Below, piece after piece: positions 26,764 through 39,422 of a stretch of 64,000 nt of DNA. The position numbers were made by a program, and so were the translations under genes. How positions within the stretch are numbered: the stretch's first letter is position 1; each line of letters opens with the position of its first letter. The stretch spans positions 3,712,588-3,776,587 of the forward strand of contig CM018603.1 of assembly GCA_009192285.1 (NCBI GenBank), in the 5' to 3' direction. This stretch comes from Morchella semilibera (lineage: Eukaryota; Ascomycota; Pezizomycetes; Pezizales; Morchellaceae). The notes under the pieces are model-generated. The model did no database searches. It had not been told where the DNA came from and saw only the letters and a list, made by a program, of their open reading frames with translations.

Positions 26764-28100
26764 TGTCCGACTTCTTTCTTTCTATCCCGCCTTTCCTAAT
26801 TCCGGATTCAACTCCCTTACAATCACCATCACGATTACCTAACCTAATTGCATTTAATGCGGGAAGTTTGGGGGGAGAATAGGAGAAGAGGAAGTGTGGG
26901 ATAGAGTATGGTACATAGGTCATGCAAGGCGGGGTGAGATTACGTGCATTTGTGCTCTCATTTCTATTGGCAGGAGTTGGTTGGTTGTCTGCGATGAGTC
27001 TTGTGTTATATCGTTTTCATCTTTCACCGAGGGGCTGTTTGTTTTTTGTTTTTACATTACTAACGTAGAGCAACGATTACGGGTGTGGCTTGTGCTCAAT
27101 GATTAAAGCCACTTATCAACGTTTTATACCCTGTTCCTGAAAATTACGGGCACGTGCTGTAACGCTGTACTGCATTTTTTCGCCTCATCCGTGCCTGGGA
27201 TTTTTGGCATCACTTTTCACTATTACGCGCACCCGCTGTGCATCTTTCTTACTAATTATTATTTCGGGACGGATTTCGGAGTCGGATGCGGGGGAAAATG
27301 GGAAATCGCAAATGATATGGGTTCCGCCTTTCTATAAATATGGGGAGTATTCTTTTCTATTCTTCTACACTCTTTCTCCTTTCTTTCATTCAAAATCCTT
27401 TCGGATATCATTTGCTTTCTTGGAGTTGGCCATATTTCTTCTGTTACTACAACCGAGTTATGTTCTGGGGTTTTGTTTAATGATTGTCCTTTCTTGTTTT
27501 GGGTCATCGGGATAAATCTGGTTTGTAATTGTTTTTTTGTTCTGTTTTTCTGATACACTTACGAGGGTTATGGGCTTAATGATTGATGGCTTGACTATCC
27601 AAGTTTTTCTTATATTACTTTTTATTATTATTACCTCTTATTACTATCCTTATTATAAAGCCAAAAAAAAAACGAATGCAAAATACTTAAGTTTGTCTTT
27701 TTGAGCGCGAGGGTGATGTTTTGATGTGATTATTGGAGGCTTGTTTGTTTACGCGTCTCGATCCAGCATCAGTGGTTGACAACCAGCCAATGTTATGACC
27801 AGGGTCGCATTTCTTGTTTACAGTTTCGAAACGGGTCTGTTGATGATGACTCGTGATGACTCGTTCGGGTGAGTGGACTGGATTGCGGGGTAGATGCTGC
27901 GGGGGTGTGTGGGAGGGAAAGGTGGTGATGACGCAGTTGTATTCCAGGGGCCGGTCATGGATTGTCACTCGAGGTTTTCGACGGCTAGAACTTGATTTTG
28001 TGCTCTTCGAGGCGTTGGCTGCGAGTGCATTGGAGCACGGGGTCTGCGGGGTCTGGAGGTGGGGGGGATTGGAATTGGAATTGGGGTCGTAGGTAGACTC
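26764..28100. other. 3' region of the cyclin gene, no further gene
   Basis: T-rich and pyrimidine-rich DNA following the cyclin stop codon. It probably includes the 3' untranslated region. Short frames show no domain. Minus-strand frames around 27690-27970 are unsupported. Confidence 0.5.
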
Positions 28101-31100
28101 ATTGGAAGCTCACTTGTGCTTGTGTCCGTAAATTAGAATGCGAAATCTAAAAGGAGGCATTGTCGTTGGGGGGTAGTACCATTGTGCTAGTTGGGGTGTT
28201 TACTAGGAACGTTATTATCAATATCTAAATAACCACGCAGGAACTAGACGGTACTATGCTCCAGGTACGTACGCAAGTATACGTCTGGTTCAGTGCGAGG
28301 TAAGATTGGTTAAGAACAGAGCGAGAGTGAGTTTTTGGATAAAGGTCGATTAGCTACTTAGAATTCGGTCATCTTCAAGCGCGCTAGACCGTACTAAAGC
28401 CAGCCCCGGATAGCCTGAGAGGACAATATTGTATGACCCGTTCGCCCAAGAATAGAAAGGACAGGTCTCTTTTATAAGAAAGAGAGGACACTTATAGTGC
28501 TAGTGTAGTCAATATAACAAGTACAACCGTCTGATAGCCATGACTGAGAGATCTAGAAAGAATAGAAATTAAGGGTGAGAAAAAACTAACAGATGTTGCA
28601 TACGACGAACTTTAAATTTCATGATCAGTGATATGAAAATCTAGATATCACAAATGAAAAGCACGGGCAGATTGTATGTGCACTCCTGTACTAGTAGGTG
28701 GGCCTGCGGGCCCGAGTGTGATTATACTAAAAGAAGTCGGTTACTTGTAGGCCGAGTCCCGGATATAATTCCGGATGATCAGTGATCTATCGATCAACTA
28801 GCCTAGGTGGGGATTATTAATATGAAGTTGCGTATAAAAGAAATGCAGATAGATGTCCAGGTTATAGCTACCGCCTTTGTGCATAGGTCTAGGAGAGATC
28901 TTCCGAAGGTTTTGACAAAGCATATTCCCAATTTATATTTTGATATCCACTAGATCAATTAAATTATGAAGAAGGTGTACGCAAAGCCCAAGATTCCCAG
29001 CTATTTAGCCACTCCTGAATATTAGAAGATCAAAATCAAAGCATACATAAAGTATGTATTTGGCCGAATTTTGTTTTCTGCAGTACGTGGTGAACGATGA
29101 TACATGTATGTCTGACGCTATATCTCTCATGTAGTGTATTGTAAAGCCACTCTTGAAAAATGTTCGTGATTCATACTTTATAAGATGGTCAGTGCTCAAT
29201 GTGGCTTACAGAGTTGAATCAAAGAACTCAAATGTATCTATAGAATTATAGAAACCTGATAACAGAGAATAGAAACGCTATGAACATCTAATTTGATTTT
29301 AGCCTCTATTAAGTACTGGTAGCTTGAGATTTTAAACATTTCAGTACACAGTTTGATAACTGACTTGAGCCGGACATGTCATACATCCAAATCACGAACA
29401 CTTTTAATGAGTGGCTGTATATATACTTGATCACCACATCCAACCAAGCTATATATATCCGCCCAGACGATCCCATGAATGCTTAGGCCTTGAACTAACT
29501 TGACTGGACGATATAACTTGTTTCATAATTCCCGAATTATTTATCAATAAAACTGATGTGCGTTCGGGACCGGCCTTGACCCGAACTACATGTACATGTA
29601 GTTATGGTTGCATTCTATTATAATGAAGCAATTTCGTGTAGAATGCGACAAAGTAGGCAAAATTGATAGTACTTTAGGACTATGGAAAGTATACTATAGG
29701 TGAAAAAAGGAGATGATAGTATCCCGATTGGGAACCCTTTCATATATGTCCTCATATATATTTATTCTCAAGGAATATTAGTCATAATATGTTATTGCTT
29801 TAATATAGAGACACGCGAAGTAAATTCATGTTATATTATATATTAAGACCTTCTAGTAATCCCTTGCTAGATTTGCCTGAGAAATGAAGGTTGGGATTTG
29901 AAATCTCTTTTTAGAATGCTCTGATATTCTGGATATGAAACACCTAACGGGGACCTTAATATCGAAGTTGGAGATCTCTCTGATATCCTGTAATAGGGGC
30001 TTTTAGTCAGCGGCCCGAACCCATTGCTTGTCCGTGATCCCCCGAACTTGCAGGTGGTCTAGGACATGATTGGCGGAAATTGACTACAGTGCAGACAGGT
30101 AGCCAACCATTTTCTCGGAATATCCATTGATCTACCCTGTTGTGTAGTAAATCTTCTGCAGTTTACCCCGGTTTACATGAGGGCTCGGCGCAGGCTTGAA
30201 AGGATGAAAGTGAAAGTTGCGGCCGACTAAAGCCTCTAATACCGGGGGATCAGTTGGACCGGACCAACACAAAGGATGCCTATAAGTTACGCGCTAAATA
30301 TTATACTAGGATTCATAGCGGAGATCATTAACCCATGATTGGGGTAGCCTACATTCTTTTTGTGCTTTTTCCGTTGGGTGAACAGAAGACCGACCCCAAT
30401 TGGATCTATGGAGCTCGCCGGGGGGAGTAATGATATCAAGTCGTTAAGTAAAGTAGATCGAAAGAGATAATTATGTCATCTAGCTATCCAGCGTACCTCA
30501 TAATACATCAGCTGATCAAACCGGATTCCATTCTGGGCGGGGAAGAGTTTTGTCATGTTATGCGGTTTTTTCTTTTTCTTTTTCTTTTTCTTTCCTTTTC
30601 GCTACGTACCCTCGTGGTCAATTGATCAAGTAAAATCTTCTAACAAATGAGGTCAAGATCTTTCACAAAATGTCAAGGTAGGTGGTGCATGTATGATAGA
30701 ACCTTTCCGGATGATAATACTGAGAACACGGCTGATCAGAGCTATTTTCATAGTATATTCTGAGAGGGACTGATCATTATTGGCGGGAGGTCTTCGCACT
30801 GCATACCAGTCCCGGAATAACCCCCATTCTCATGAACTGCAGGTAGCATGAGCCCCACACAATCAGATGACATGCGCTTGACATGTGGCGGAGTGACAGC
30901 AGGGGTTGGTTGGTTGGTTGATATTTCATGCGTGTAATGACAGTGGGGGAGGTCGGTAGTTCTGAGCATCGTCATATACATCAGGACGATCGATCTTCGG
31001 GGTAAATAAGTGTCGTTTCCAGTACTCTGCTCTTCACAATAACGTGATTTTGGGCATAGAAGATGTTTAGTGTATATTGAGGACATCCATAACGGCCATC

Positions 31101-33430
31101 GTTCTGGCCCTTTCGGGATCGTTTGGTCTATGCTGCATGTAGGCTTTTGGGGGAAGCACCACGACAGAGCGAGGTTGATGAACGCGCGGTCACGAAGTGT
31201 CAACGTCAGTGACTACATGTACATGTTACATACAAGTATGCCCTCTTTTTCCTCCTGTAGAATTACATGTAACCGATTCATCTCCCCCTACCTCTTGTTA
31301 TCCCTAGACATGAAAAGAAATTTCATTGGGAGGGCATTACCAGCCCCGCGGTACAAAATCTATCTGCAAATATACAAGACTTGAACCGACAATAACTGGT
31401 GATATCAACAGGGTGAAGCATAACTTTCGCCCCTGTAGGCATGAGAAAGATGAGAACTCCGATACTCCCTGAGACAAGAGCAGGAGCTGCCTTCGAATGT
31501 ACGTACGTGCTACTATGCAAAGTTCACTGGTTAATTGATGTCCGATCAGCACCTTGAGGTATGTAGATCATTGTTCTCACCAAAAAGCTCGAATCCCCGC
31601 CTCTGAGCGTCAAGGATGGTTTCGTGGTCATAATAGATCACGTCACCCTCAAACCTTTCATTTCTCCCCCCGCGTCTCACAATTGTAACTGTTCAATTAC
31701 ATAGCACATCCTAATAATTTGAGTAATCAACAGTACCTTCAAACCCGTTGGGTAGCGACCAATAAACTACCTGTCTCACTAGCAATTACTTACCGTCGCT
31801 CGACGAATGATAGTGCGGAATTCCAAGCTCAGGATCAGTGAGTCTATCCAATATTTCCATTGGCTCATGCTCCCTGTTAACGTCTGTACTGATAAAGATC
31901 TTATCATATATCCTAGGATGGCCTTGCAAGGGATAAAATCATACTGTATCACTCACGTATCAAACAAGCATGTGACCTTGCCGATCGCTTGGGTTATTAT
32001 TGGCTGTTTTTAGCCTGTATGCAGCAGAATGGTTACCCATACAAAAGAGTACCGGGGATCTGTTTTAGCCAGTATTGAGATTAATTGGGATTGGTTTCGC
32101 GTGGAGCCGTTTGACTGCATAGAACCCTCAGAGCACCATGAGCTTGACACGGGGGGCAACCAACCAATCAGGAACGGCGCTACGCTCAGAATCACATGTA
32201 GGACGCAATGAGATGGATGGACCTCAGATGAGGTATCGAATGTGGTCCAATTCGGAACATACTGCTATCTACGAACTAGGTAAAAGGCTCTAGATACGCA
32301 AAAAAGAAAAGGGTATTTATTGAACGCTCTAATGCAAGCCGTCCTAATCAAGCAACGGCCGCTAGGTTAGCTCCGTTAAAATACCCTCAATGCTCTTTTC
32401 CATAAAAGTAAACACTAACTTTCTCATCGCTTCCACTCTATCTTTGGGAAACTCCATCAGGTGGGTTGCAGTATAATACTCCCGAGAGTCCACCCCAACC
32501 CGCAAGACGTCCGGCGCGGGTTTAACACCCCTGATATTATGGCTTTCCGTTAGTTCTTTACTGCTTATTAGCGTCTAGAGGGTAGTGGTTATTATGTAAA
32601 CCCCACATAATAATGCTGACATTCCTAGTGATGGCGTAGTTGGGTTCAGAGTTTGTAGCATAGGCAGTGGTTTGGCTCATGGCAAGTTTGGGCCATGAGA
32701 ACAGGCCTGGAGTTTTGTGACACCTTGTCCGATGAGCTTTTGATTTTCGGTGTCCCAGGGATTTCTTAAAGGAGTAAGGTGCAGGTGAAATGGTGTGTTT
32801 AGAATCGACTCTGGTAGTAGCCCCGAACACCCGGGATACTCTTTCTACAAAATTTGGCGTTTATAGTTGTCGAGGGTATAACTTCAAGATAGAGGTTGAA
32901 TCCGTGCCACATAATAGGCATTCACAAACTATCACTCGCACAACCAACCAGCAGCTGCCAGTTAATTGATTGACTGATTTGTTCGTTGAGAGCAATTATC
33001 ACTGGCCTGGAACCTCGGGCGCGCAAAACCCTTGCTTATATCAATCAGATAAGCTACTCCTATCTCAAACTGTCAATCGTTTGGAATTCTCCCAACAGCT
33101 TCGCAAAGATCTGTATTCTTGACCAATTACCCTGATTGTGTACCTGATCGACTAGAACCAATGTTTCAAACACTCTCGAACGGCGACCTCGCGCATCGTG
33201 TAACTCGCCCGAGATATATTTGGTGAGACATGCGTCTGCCTGTGCTTTCGGCGTCACCAATCAGCGTCGTCTTGGCGAAACAAAGTGCCGATTCCGAGGG
33301 GCCGAGGGTCTGGATTTTGTCGCGCTCTTCTGAAATTCTCAAAGTACTATATATCTTCGCCTTCCTCCTGTCAGAACTCAAATACGCCAGCCGGGGCAAA
33401 AGATATTCGGAGATTAAATTACATTAAGCG
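28101..33430. other. AT-rich gene-poor stretch
   Basis: Visibly AT- and TA-rich compared with the flanking genes, CpG-poor in 28.9-30.0 kb, with almost no reading frame over 100 codons. It contains a (CTTTTT)n microsatellite at about 30567-30595, a GGTT repeat near 30905-30920, and several TACATGTA palindromes (29101, 29587, 29593, 31214, 31264). No transposon protein motif is visible. It could be mutated repeat DNA, but I cannot show an origin. Confidence 0.55.
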
Positions 33431-34235
33431 AATATTGATACTGATTGCACCCACGAGGGCGAACAGGACACCTCGGAGGAGAAACACCCGTTTTAGATAC
33501 CAACGGGCCCATCTTATGTCAGTTTTGCAGCAGGGCGAGGAGTAAACATGCAGGCGAAGGCATCTACATAGCAGGGTCCGGTACTTTTTCCAAAAACAGC
33601 CCCCTTATATCCCTCCCCCTCCTGTCAAAAGTAGACGGAGGCCCGTGGCACCATGACGTTGAAGGAGAGAAGAAGCAGAGATTTTCCAGAACATCTCGGC
33701 GAATACGAGATGAAGCGAGAAGATCATCAGGAAGAGTTGTGAGCGGTTCGCTGGTGGCTGGTTTGTGGGCCGTTATCCCTGTCTTATCTGAAACGGCGGA
33801 GAAATGTGAGCTCGAGAAGCGAGATCCCGTGCCCCACAGAATTGGGCACTTGAGTTATGTAGCAGAGTGGGAGTGTTGGGTTGTTTCTGGATGCATGTAA
33901 CGGGGGGCTTAAGCAAGCAGGCGGGGAAGTCGTATGTAGGTGAGTAGAGTGAGTTTTGTAAAATCTTCCGACGGATTTCTTACTCCTCTTCTTATTCTCT
34001 CGGGTGCCACCTGCTACTACTTTATACTGTGCTCCAGCCCTTTTCTATTCTCAGCTTTTTCTTTTTTCTTTTTTTTTTTCCCTTTTATTTGTTCCTTTCC
34101 CATATATCTATCTATTCTCTTGTTTCAAGTCCAGAGCCCAGTTACTTTTGCTTTCATTAGTCTTTCCGCAGAGCGGGTACATGTATGCAAAGAGAAATAC
34201 TTTCATAAAATACCCATTGCTCAACAATCACAACT
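33431..34235. other. intergenic region upstream of membrane-protein gene
   Basis: A 151-codon frame at 33445-33900 has no recognisable domain and an unconvincing composition, so I do not call it a gene. The last ~200 bases are T/C-rich (33990-34130) and probably form the promoter of the gene starting at 34236. Confidence 0.4.
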
Positions 34236-34870
34236 ATGGCCGCCGACGAGGAAATCGCCCTCATAATCGTGTTTGTAAACTTCTGCAGCGCAGTCTGGAG
34301 CTACTTTTGCATCACCGCATCGTTGGACCGGCGCAACAGAGCCTACGACGTTATCCATGACTCTGAGTTGATCTGGCACGCATTCTGGTCGTCCTGTCAG
34401 GTATGTTTTTGTTTTTTCTTTCTTTCCTTGACCTTGAACGAGTAGAGGCACTAACATTTCCCATTTAGACCTTTGCAGTCCTCGTCTCGATAACCAACGT
34501 CTCCCTCGTAATCTATGTCACAATCCGTACCTTTGGCTCTTTCATGGACAGGCTCAAGAGCACACAAGGCATCACTCGCAAGGCCGTTATTGGGTTCTGT
34601 GGTGTTGCCGCGCTGCTCTTGCTCCTGCCGGCAAGTTTTATTCCGTACAACCTGACGAGGGTCAGTACGGATAGGCTCGATGAGAATATTTTCATCCACT
34701 GTGAGTTTCTTTTTTTTTTTTTTCCCTTCTCCTTCTTGTGCCGTGGCAGGGATCCGATGTTCTAACGGGTTGCGATTGAAGGGGATGGTTAGGAATTGTA
34801 TCCCGGGAACGGGACCGCCCGTTGAGTGGTGGTGGGCGCTATGTAGTGTGCCTAACCCGGCACTTTCTTG
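34236..34870 (+). CDS. small multi-pass membrane protein, 3' end unresolved
   Basis: Two clear exons, 34236-34400 and 34469-34700, separated by an intron with GTATGT donor and CATTTAG acceptor. They encode three hydrophobic segments: residues ~6-28 (IALIIVFVNFCSAVWSYF), ~56-82 (TFAVLVSITNVSLVIYV) and ~97-118 (VIGFCGVAALLLLLP). A third exon is likely after GTGAGT at 34701 and CAG at 34747-34749. It reads WIRCSNGLRLKGMVRNC and stays open to about 35240, but that frame runs through a T homopolymer at 35020-35040, so the true stop is probably earlier or beyond another intron. The end coordinate given is a guess. No family is recognised; I infer a membrane protein of unknown role. Confidence 0.55.
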
Positions 34871-35394
34871 CCAAGACGCAAAAGCACTCTATCTGGGACC
34901 CGTACTTCTGTGTTGGGTCGTTTTTGCGTCACCACCACTTCTTTCTGGAGATGGCCTGTTCTGTTCCGAGCGGCTTGCCGGCGGCCGGAGGGGTCGCTTT
35001 CCGTTGGTGGTCCTCGGTATTTTTTTTTTTTTTTTTTTTTGCTTCCCACTGTTGGTGGTGGGGGTTGCGTTGTGTGGGTTTCATCATTGGGAAGGGAGGA
35101 AGGAGGGGGGGGCGTTTTGCTTTTGGAGTCACTCTTTTGGGTTTTTTTTTTTTTGTTTCGTTTTCTGGGGGGTTGGGCGCGCGCGGGCTGGCTTTTTTTC
35201 ATCGAGCCAAAAATGGGTCGGGTTTTTTTCTTTTATGTAGTAGTACCCAGCAGTAGAGGGATTAATATCGATATGTCCTCCCGTGTGGGGATGTTCATGG
35301 CATGCGATTAGATTAGATTGCGGTACACAGTGTATGCTGTGTGCTGTGTGTCACGTCACGTCACTCAGCCGTTGTGCCGGGTCGGGCGCACGGG

Positions 35395-35612
35395 CGGTCG
35401 GTCGGTCGGTCGAGGGGTACGGCCCTACATACATACATAAGTACATGTAGTTGGAGTAATGGAATCAAGCGGACAGCTACAGTAGTCGTAGTCGGGTCAC
35501 GGTTTCATTTCCCTCCTGTGGAGATGTGTCGTCTGTGTGTCGTCTGTGTATGTATGTATGTATGTATGTATGTATGTATATAACTACATGTAGCACCCCC
35601 CCCCCCCCCCTC
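35395..35612. repeat. cluster of microsatellites
   Basis: Adjacent simple repeats: GGTC repeat at about 35396-35411, TACA repeat at 35426-35437, (TGTA)n at 35547-35580, then CTACATGTAG and a run of about 15 C near 35596-35610. Confidence 0.9.
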
Positions 35613-36036
35613 ACTTGGCGTATCTGTGCTATGTGCTATGTGCTATGTAGCAGCTTCATAGTGTTTCCGGGTTGGGGGTAATGTTGGGAATGTAGACATA
35701 CCAACCCCCATTCCCGCTCCAGTCCGGAAACGGGGGCTGCGTTGGATGTGAAGCTGTAACACGGCCGGCTCCTGATGATGGTGTTGGTTGTTATCTGCTA
35801 CATGTGTATTGGGGGGTGCTGCGGTTTGGGGGCTTTGTACTGTTGCACGCCTCACTGTTACATGCTGTAGGCCTGGGGGCGGTTGTCTGCGCCTTTACTT
35901 GTTCCTGTGTAGGAACCTCCGGCCTGGGCACGGGTCATGGTCGTTTGTAATGGTTTACGAGGGCTGATAGCGTATCGGTGGGTAGCGCGCGCTTCTTCCG
36001 CCCTGTTGGACTGGCCTGGGGACCGGGACTGGGGAG

Positions 36037-36098
36037 GGTGCGGGGACGGGGCGGGTGCGGGGACGGGGCGGGTGCGGGACGGGGCGGGTGCGGGGACA
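36037..36098. repeat. GC-rich minisatellite (unit GACGGGGCGGGTGCGGG)
   Basis: Three to four tandem copies of a 16-18-base G-rich unit (GACGGGGCGGGTGCGGG and one-base variants). The G blocks on one strand could allow G-quadruplex formation. Confidence 0.85.
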
Positions 36099-37626
36099 GG
36101 GTCTTGAGGGCTAGCTAGCAAATACATAGGTTACTGCTATTCGCTCAAGACCTCCGGAGCTGTTAGCCAATCTACATACATACACATGCTAGCTCCTGTG
36201 TCCGTTATACAAGTAGGAGACGGCTATACCATATATCTGGGGTTTCTAGATCTGGTGGCTAGCTAGTCGGCTGCTTTGCCATGAGCTACAGCACCGGCGT
36301 GCACGTGCTCCCTAGCTGTTCGTGGGCATATAAGGTCATGTCGTGGCTGGTTGGGGCCGGCGCACTGTACTGGCCGGTGGCTGGCTATGCATGGCCAACT
36401 ATATATGTGTTGTGTGGGACGGGGTGTGTGTCGGTCATCCTCCTGGGGTAGGAACATAATAACTACCGGCCCAACCAGAGGGCCTAACGCCGCCGTGGCT
36501 CTTGGCTGGTGTTTCTTGCCGGGTGCACATTTTACAAGCTTAAGGCGGACCGATCATGGGCTACGCATCCGCAACGTCCGGGCCGGCCGGCAAAGGAGCA
36601 ATAGCGGGGGGCTAAGGGTGTTAGTTGCCCGTGTATGGGCGGACGTGCGGTCAGAAGCATGGCTAGATGTGGGTACTATCTCGTCATGATTCGGTGGTTG
36701 TTGTTGTTGTGTGGTGGGGGAATCGAATATAGATATATTGAAGCTCACCCCGGAGATGTGTTCAGTTGGAGATACAACCGGTGTATCGGTATCGAGATAT
36801 CCCCCTCACTGTAACGGGGAATAGTAGTCTAGATCTAGAGGTACACGGACTCCCCATCAACCTGCATATATAGACAGGACACGCGGCTCCGGAAGATGGA
36901 GCGGCGCGGGGTTGTGGCGTTGTTGGGGTGGGGGCGGCGGTCGGTCGAGGGGCGTCGGGTGTTTGAGGAGGGAGATGTGTTGGAGGACATGGGTGTTGGG
37001 GCTGTGGACCGCGTAGGGGGGTGTAGGTCATGAGCTGGTGCTCTGGGTTTGAGGGTAGTGGGTCGTCGGGTGCGCTGTGGTGGCCTGGCGGCGGAGGGGG
37101 GTGTCGAGGGCGAGATGCACGTAGAGGGGCGCTACCACTACCGCCCCCGGAGAAGAGGAGGGCCGGTAGTTCTGGGGTCATCAAGAGGGGTATCGTAGAT
37201 GGGAGGAGGGGCTGGGTTGGGCAGAGGCGGTGGTGGTTCGCGGGGGTTTAGGGTAGTGGTCAGACTCAAGGGGGAGGGGGGAGGTTCTTTGTAGTGATAC
37301 CCGAATCCCCCTCCCCCTCCTCCAATATCCGAAACTCGTGATTTTATATAGGAAATACTAGATGTACGGATCTCTTTTGTTCTTTATTATACTTAATATT
37401 GACACTTGATGGGACGTGTGGGTGGGCATGAATAGGTGGACGTAAATACTTCTCCGTGATCACTGGCGCCGCCATGCTACACTCCTTCACAGGCCATCAC
37501 TCGAACACGCCAAGAGGTTCGGTTCAACCCTAACCCTGCATATAACCTTCAATATTCGCAGAATCCAGAATCATTAATTAAAAGAAAATTGATAAATCTA
37601 TCTACCTACATAAATACATACCCCTT

Positions 37627-38941
37627 CTAAAGCCTACTCCCCCTCCCCTCCTCCACCAGCCACCCCCTCACCGCATCCACCAGCGCCTCGACCTCGGCCA
37701 CGGTGTTCCCAGCATGCACACACACCCTGACCCTCTCGGCGCCCCTCTTGACAGTCGGGAAGACGATTGGGCGGGCGACAAAGCCCCTGCGCAGCAGGTG
37801 CGCGGCCAGCCTGCGCGGGTGCGGGGTCACGAGGGCGGCGATTGGGGACGGCGGCGTCGACGGCGCGGGTATGGTGAGGAGGTGGGGCGCGGGGGGCAGC
37901 GCGCCCAGCAGCGCGTGGAGACGCGCAATCAGCTGGTGGAGACGCGATTGCAGCGTTGCGGCGTGGGGCGTGCGTAGGAGGGTGTAGGCGCTGCTGATGG
38001 CCGCTAGCGCTGGGAAGGAGAGCGACGTGGTGTAGATTAGTGGTCGGGCGTAGTTGATTAGGTATTCGCGCGTGGTGGGGGTCGTGAGGATTATCGCTGT
38101 TTGCGACGTTAGCGCCCCGGGGGGGAGGGTCAATGATTGGTTTGTAGGGAGGGGGGGGTGTCAATGATTGATTTGTAGGAAGGGGGGGCGGCTCACCGCC
38201 GTTGCAGGCAAGCGCCTTCCCGAACGTATGCAGGCGGGCAAACACCCGCCGCTCCACCCCCAACGCACACACGAGGCCTCTACCAGCGTCGCCCACGACC
38301 CCCGTGGCATGCGCCTCGTCGACGACGAACAGCGCCCCGCGCTCCAGCACCTCGTCGGCAATGTCCAGCATCTCGGCCAGCGGCGCCACCGCCCCATCCA
38401 TCGAATACAGGCTCTCCACGGCCACGAAGACATTCCCCGCGCCCTGGGCGACGCCCTCCAGCACGGCGCGGAACGAGGCGAGGCAGTTGTGCGCGAACGG
38501 GGCGACGGCGGCCGCGCGCGACCCCCGCAGCCCCTCGTGCACGCTCGCGTGGATGTCGGCGTCGTGCACGACCGTGTCCCCTGGCTGCGGGACGCATGCG
38601 AAGAAGCCGGCGTTTGCGTCGAAGCCGCTGGTGAAGAGGAGGGCGGTGGGGGCGCGGTGGTGCGCTGCGATGCGCTGCTCGAGCGCCTCGGCGTAGGGGT
38701 TGTTTCCGTCGAGGAGGCGGGAGCCGCCGGAGCCGAGCGGGTGCGTTGGGTGCGTGGTGAGTTCGGTGAGGAGGAGGGCGCGCAGGTGGGCGGACCGCGA
38801 GAGCGAGAGGAAGTCGTTGGAGGAGAAGTCGGTGGCGGTTGGGGGCGGGAGGGTCAGTTTGCGGAGGCGTGAGTGGGCCTGGCGGGTGGTGAGGGCGCGG
38901 GTGAGCGCTGATTCGAGGTGCGGGGTGGGGTCTTTGGGCAT
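37627..38941 (-). CDS. bioF: 8-amino-7-oxononanoate (KAPA) synthase, peroxisomal type
   Basis: PLP-dependent enzyme condensing pimeloyl thioester with L-alanine to KAPA, the first committed ring-building step of biotin synthesis. Two exons, 38941-38197 and 38096-37627, joined by a 100-base intron (GTGAGC donor, AAACAG acceptor) give 404 residues, near the usual family length. Motifs: DFSSNDFLSL near the N-terminus, GSGGSRLLDGN, VVDEAHATGVVG (Asp208 for PLP nitrogen), HTFGKALACNG with the Schiff-base Lys242, and after the junction the family signature EYLINYARPLIYTTSLSFP. The protein ends Gly-Ser-Arg-Leu; SRL is a type 1 peroxisomal targeting signal, as known for BioF of Aspergillus. It diverges from bioDA across 481 bases, suggesting a shared promoter. 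The sequence is very GC-rich. The start is the first ATG in frame, just before the conserved region. Confidence 0.96.
38129..38189. repeat. 31-base direct duplication inside the bioF intron
   Basis: GTCAATGATTGGTTTGTAGG at 38129 recurs with single-base changes at 38160, each followed by A and a G run. The two copies make up most of the 100-base intron 38097-38196, so the intron seems to have grown by tandem duplication. Confidence 0.85.
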
Positions 38942-39422
38942 TGTGGGGATGGGGACTTTTTTACTTCTACTGTACGGTCTAGATGCTAATTGTTTTACTT
39001 TACTTTCTAGTCCTATGGGAAAAGGTTGTGAGCGAGGGGGAGGTTCAATTCAGGTTGTGAGATGTTTTTCCCCTCACTCATATCATGGTGTTTATTTCCT
39101 TTTTTTTTTTTTTTTTTTCTCTCCAACCCCTGCAGGCAGACGGGTGCTGATGGTTAATTAACTCATTGCATTTCACCCCGCTAGAAAAAAGAAAAGAAAA
39201 AGAGATGCCCCTCACCCGAGGATAAGAAAACGTCCCTGGGGGGGGAGAGTATATAGACTGTATATCCTAAGTACATGTAGAGTTAGAACAGAGTGAGCAG
39301 AATGAACGGAACAGAAGAGCAGAACTAGAGTAGAATTAAAAACTGACCAGCCCGAAAGGAATTAACCCCCCTCCTCCTCAGCACTAAACCAAAGCCCTCC
39401 CCCGATCCAAAACCTCCCCCCA
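38942..39422. promoter_or_regulatory. shared bioF/bioDA divergent intergenic region
   Basis: 481 bases between two start codons pointing outward. It contains a T run at 39100-39119, an A/G-rich tract at 39185-39202, a TATATAGACTGTATAT stretch near 39250-39266 and one TACATGTA palindrome at 39272-39279. Co-regulation of the two biotin genes from here is inferred from the arrangement. Confidence 0.6.

Larger units (their letters stand above)
34871..37626. other. intergenic region, repeat-rich
   Basis: No convincing gene. Contents are homopolymer T and G tracts at 35020-35150, the microsatellite cluster at 35.4-35.6 kb, the GC minisatellite at 36.04-36.10 kb, and a G-rich stretch at 36900-37290. 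The last ~300 bases before 37627 are AT-richer and hold the probable 3' end of bioF. Confidence 0.55.

Noticed and set aside
33445-33900. 151-codon plus-strand frame
   Set aside because: No start context, domain or splice pattern; composition like the surrounding intergenic DNA.
38168-38872. 234-codon plus-strand frame opposite bioF
   Set aside because: Shadow of the GC-rich bioF exon; the minus strand shows the family motifs and splice junction.
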